Positions 18,530-20,907 of a stretch of 20,907 bases of DNA are shown here, piece by piece (the stretch's first letter is position 1; each line of letters starts with the position of its first letter). Source of the DNA: Planoprotostelium fungivorum (Eukaryota > Evosea > Variosea > Cavosteliida > Cavosteliaceae); contig MDYQ01000329.1 of the NCBI GenBank assembly GCA_003024175.1, forward strand, positions 1 through 20,907. Direction: 5' to 3'. The position numbers were made by a program, and so were the translations under genes. The notes under the pieces are model-generated. The model had not been told where the DNA came from. It ran no database searches and saw only the letters and a program-made list of their open reading frames with translations.

Positions 18530-19210
18530 CGAAGAACGTTCCTGCTTGTTCTACGTGTCTTCAGTCACGTCTATTGAAATTCATTACCTTCAGTGCATCC
18601 CAGGCGTACTGTATCATCAATCTTGTCGAGCACAAGCGGCCCAATTCTCTTCTCTTCGTTGTAGCACGGGCCGCAACCATTTTTTCCAACCGATCGACTT
18701 CAACATACAGACCTACACAAACAGACCGAAGGGGCCTTTACTGAGCAAAAGCGACAATATGGAGAATCATGCAATAATAGCAGAAAGTCGCACCTCTCGT
18801 GCAATGGAGGTCTATGTGACTCTGGTATCATCAGCACCTGTCTCAGACAGAACGACCATGCTAACGATATTGCACCCGTTCGATGACAGATTCCTGTGTG
18901 GATCCAAAAATGCAGTAGCAGAGATCGAACACCACATCAACCGACTACCATTTACATCCCCCATCATGCTCGATTGTAGCTCCTGGTGCGTCTTCGCGGC
19001 AGCTCATCATTTGGTTTCCCTTCGACGATGTGGTCTTCAAATTACGCTGGAGTTGGTGGGATTCTTTAGTCTCCGTGTGTGGGGTGTATCTTTTTGGGCA
19101 ATAAAGATCCTCTTGTCTCTGACTATTCTTTCTCTCACAAGGGGTAGTGGTGATAGAAGTGACGGTGTCATCTCCGTCAGGAGAACCGGAACTGGTTTCT
19201 CTTGACCCGG
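18530..19210. other. Region upstream of the USP7-like gene, no supported gene
   Basis: On the minus strand, 18680..18588 is an open leader exon (ATG at 18680) followed by a gtaatg...aacaag intron (18587..18545) that joins in frame to the USP7 first exon; it may be 5'-UTR or an N-terminal extension. The plus strand is open to 19205, but half of that frame is antisense to USP7 and the rest matches no family I recognise, ending in a hydrophobic stretch. No repeat or structured RNA is evident. Confidence 0.35.
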
Positions 19211-19215
19211 TCAAA

Positions 19216-19227
19216 TTTGGCGCCAAA
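19216..19227. promoter_or_regulatory. E2F-like palindrome TTTGGCGCCAAA
   Basis: A perfect 12-bp palindrome containing the E2F consensus TTTSSCGC on both strands, extended to aatttggcgccaaaatt. It lies about 690 bp upstream of the USP7-like ATG and 55-65 bp before the tRNA-like element. No coding start lies close by, so its target is unclear. Confidence 0.4.
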
Positions 19228-19274
19228 ATTGAAAATATTTGGGTCTTGCATCGAGTTTTGCGAGTGCATATCGG

Positions 19275-19370
19275 GCGCTCCAATGGCGGAGTGGTAAAGC
19301 CCAGCCTCTTGTTTGAGTGTCTGGCCTTTGCGCTCTCGGTTCGAGTCCGGCGGAAAACCCACCTTTTTTT
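19275..19370 (+). tRNA. tRNA-like Pol III unit (A box, B box, T7 terminator), possibly a Ser/Leu-type pseudo-tRNA
   Basis: TGGCGGAGTGG at 19284 matches the A-box/D-arm consensus and is followed by a pairing GCC. GGTTCGAGTCC at 19338..19348 is a perfect B box with a T stem paired at 4 of 5. Spacing of about 54 nt between boxes fits a type II (long variable arm) tRNA such as Ser or Leu. A run of seven T at 19364..19370 gives a Pol III terminator. The acceptor stem pairs poorly (about 4 of 7) and no clean 7-nt anticodon loop forms, so it may be a pseudo-tRNA or tRNA-derived repeat. Confidence 0.38.
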
Positions 19371-19735
19371 GCTCACAGAAGAAAATAAGGAGAACAAAAG
19401 AGAGAAACACCAACGGCACACGCCGAGAGAGAGCGACCGATTGGACGATTCTAACGCGAGGATAGACTGCCTCGTATCTGGCTGGACACGCCGAGGTGAG
19501 ATTGGATCATATCACAAGTTCCATATGGCAGATGCATTGAAACACATCTATAACTAATTAAGAATAGGACGTTCTATGGATCGACGGTGAGGGCGATTCT
19601 AAAGGAGGTGGGATGATTTATAATATCATACATGATTTCAACCTCTGGACAAAGTTTGGAAGGCAGTAGGTAGAGAGTGATTTGTTGCGAACGATCCAAC
19701 GAATCTACAGCTAATATTGAAGTCAGAGTAATTGG
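19371..19735 (+). other. Gene-poor stretch, nothing recognised
   Basis: A few GT-AG-like pairs occur (for example around 19495..19518) but no family motif, repeat or stable RNA structure could be supported. A/T content is higher than in the genes to the left. Confidence 0.3.
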
Positions 19736-20010
19736 AGATGACCTCTCATTTCAATACACATCCATGATCAGCCAATAAGACTTGAACACTTCATTGCTGA
19801 GATTGAAACGAATGGAAGAGGTGAGTCTGACACTGACATTGGTGTCTATGATTATGAGTTGTAAATCACCTCTGATCTCAATGCAGATTGTTGATCATCC
19901 AACAAGATCTGAATGCATTCATATATATCACTGGATTGAGAAGTATCTGATAGTGATGATGTCCAAATATGGTGATAATCTCTGATCTCAATAAACATCT
20001 GTATGGAATG
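19736..20010 (+). repeat. Diverged tandem repeats (two to three copies, period about 110-127 bp)
   Basis: The segments beginning gacctctcatttcaat (19740), tcacctctgatctcaat (19867) and aatctctgatctcaat (19977) align; the first two share about 40 nt at roughly 70% identity, through tgatca.ccaa.aag and beyond. In one frame both copies read D-[QH]-P-[IT]-R-x-E, hinting at an old protein repeat, but stops and the lack of proper exons make current coding doubtful. Confidence 0.45.
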
Positions 20011-20382
20011 GCACCTTTATGTGTCTTATTAGTGATCACTGGCCATCATTGTCCAGAGTGACCATGCATATAATTGAAGTCTCACAGGAGGGGTTGAAAC
20101 AAAGGTAGTGTCGTGACTACTGTCAGACATAAGACCAAGTCCGTGAGAGATCACGGACACACCAAATAATTGCCCCGATTACAACGGCCGGAGTTTCCCT
20201 GAATTTCCGACTTTCAAGAAACACGCCCTTTTCACGGAAACATTTCACCGGCTCTTTCCATGACTTTTATTGGACATTTCTACGTTCAAGAATGAACGAT
20301 TTGAACACAATAAAATCACTTCTCAAGTCTTCCACATAGGAAGCAACCAGCAGTCGTCACTCTTCTTTATCATTCTACGGGG
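20011..20382 (+). other. Non-coding stretch with two adjacent hairpins
   Basis: GTAGT/ACTAC (20106..20121) forms a 5-bp stem, and 20139..20158 forms a perfect 8-bp stem, GTCCGTGA/TCACGGAC, closed by a GAGA (GNRA) tetraloop. No known RNA family could be matched, and no coding exon was recognised in this stretch. Confidence 0.35.
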
Positions 20383-20604
20383 TCTAAGGACCTCAAGTAG
20401 ATTGTGTATGCCAAGATTGTGTGCAATCTCATGTCAATGCAACAGGAAGGGAGTAATTGGACTGTCAAAGAATACACAGAATTATTGGGCTTGATCACAG
20501 AAAATGTGATCTCTCTGCTGGAGATGAATAATGTCATTGCTCTGGGCCACTTACTCAATACACAAGGGCTGTGGTTGCACCATCAGATGGCAGTAGGTGT
20601 CTAA
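20383..20604 (+). pseudogene. Open exon resembling the C-terminal half of a GHMP (mevalonate-type) kinase; relic or terminal exon
   Basis: After a possible acceptor (cctcaagtag, ending 20382) an open frame runs to TAA at 20604, including the ATG at 20404. Its segment ITENVISLLEMNN then ALGHLLNTQG resembles the helix pair in GHMP kinases where a regulatory/dimer helix leads into the LGxLMNxNQ-LL-GVS motif; here the end reads HHQMAVGV. An AATAAA at 20682..20687 lies 78 nt after the stop. The ATP-loop (PPxxGLGSSAA) and C-terminal Gly-rich motif expected of the family were not found on either side, so a relic is more likely than a full gene. It could also be a chance ORF. Confidence 0.28.
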
Positions 20605-20907
20605 GTGTTACGACGCTACGTTGTAGAGAAGGAATATCGACGGCAAAGGAATTGATTTAACAGTCTACAATTGTATTGTGTAATAAAAGGGGATTGTTCG
20701 AAGCCCATCCCCAAGAAGAGGTCTCAAACTTAAACCATCCAACTAATCCATCCTTGTGTATCCTTCACCCCATCATCAAGAGTGAGACAATCCATTTATA
20801 ACATTCTTCGAACTCGTCTCCTTGATATCATATATACATCTTCCATTAGAAGAAGAAAAGAGGAAAGGGGAGAAAGAGGATCGTCTCGAAAGAGAAGGGG
20901 TCAGCAG
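20605..20907 (+). other. Right-end flank, nothing recognised
   Basis: Holds the AATAAA at 20682 noted above and an A/G-rich end (20845-20907). No coding exon, repeat or RNA gene could be supported; the next gene may begin beyond the window. Confidence 0.3.

Noticed and set aside
18895-18960. Minus-strand TGTTCGATCTC followed by TTTTT, a possible Pol III B box
   Set aside because: It matches the B box only partly, and no credible A box or cloverleaf was found upstream.
18405-19205. 266-aa plus-strand ORF
   Set aside because: The first part is near-antisense to the USP7-like exon at 18529..18396, no family match was recognised, and composition is unlike the real genes.
18945-19421. 158-aa minus-strand ORF
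   Set aside because: It crosses the E2F-like palindrome and tRNA-like element and has no recognisable domain.
20136-20162. Hammerhead ribozyme
   Set aside because: The stem resembles hammerhead stem II, but the required CUGANGA before it and GAAA after it are missing.
1-20907. CRISPR arrays, insertion sequences, prokaryotic operons, rRNA genes
   Set aside because: Scanned for on both strands; no regularly spaced repeats, transposase motifs, inverted terminal repeats or rRNA signatures were seen.

Overview
This is nuclear DNA from a compact, intron-rich protist genome. Every recognisable gene is a eukaryotic family, and nearly all are interrupted by very short spliceosomal introns (mostly 35-60 nt) that almost always start GTG and end AG. 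Base composition is near balanced and genes lie tens to a few hundred bases apart. An F-box protein, an Erf4/GOLGA7 protein, a USP7-type deubiquitinase and the flagellum-associated kinase MOK, in a gene-dense GTGAG-intron genome, would suit an amoebozoan such as a protosteloid amoeba. That placement is inference and of low confidence. There are no prokaryotic operons, CRISPR arrays or insertion sequences.

Layout, left to right: F-box/ankyrin-like protein (minus, runs off the left edge); O6-methylguanine-DNA methyltransferase (minus); kynureninase (minus, 5 exons); Hop/STI1 co-chaperone (plus, 6 exons); calmodulin/myosin-light-chain-type EF-hand protein (minus); a decayed tRNA-like element; Erf4/GOLGA7 palmitoyltransferase subunit (plus, 4 exons); short-chain dehydrogenase (minus, 4 exons); RBM28/Nop4 four-RRM nucleolar protein (plus, 17 exons); GINS subunit PSF3 (minus, 5 exons); MOK kinase (minus, 4 exons); WD40 protein with WDxR motifs (plus, 10 exons); USP7-like ubiquitin protease (minus, 13 exons). 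The last 2.3 kb is gene-poor and holds an E2F-like palindrome, a second tRNA-like Pol III unit with a T7 run, diverged tandem repeats, a perfect hairpin, and a short open exon resembling the C-terminal part of a GHMP kinase.

From kynureninase rightward, most genes alternate in head-to-head and tail-to-tail pairs (PSF3 and MOK are tandem), with 36-101 bp between stop codons of convergent pairs. They are housekeeping genes of separate pathways (tryptophan catabolism, HSP70/HSP90 chaperoning, palmitoylation, ribosome biogenesis, DNA replication, ciliary signalling, ubiquitin removal) and do not form one functional cluster. Exon models were built by reading both strands and requiring GT-AG borders, matching phases and family alignment from memory. 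No search was run.
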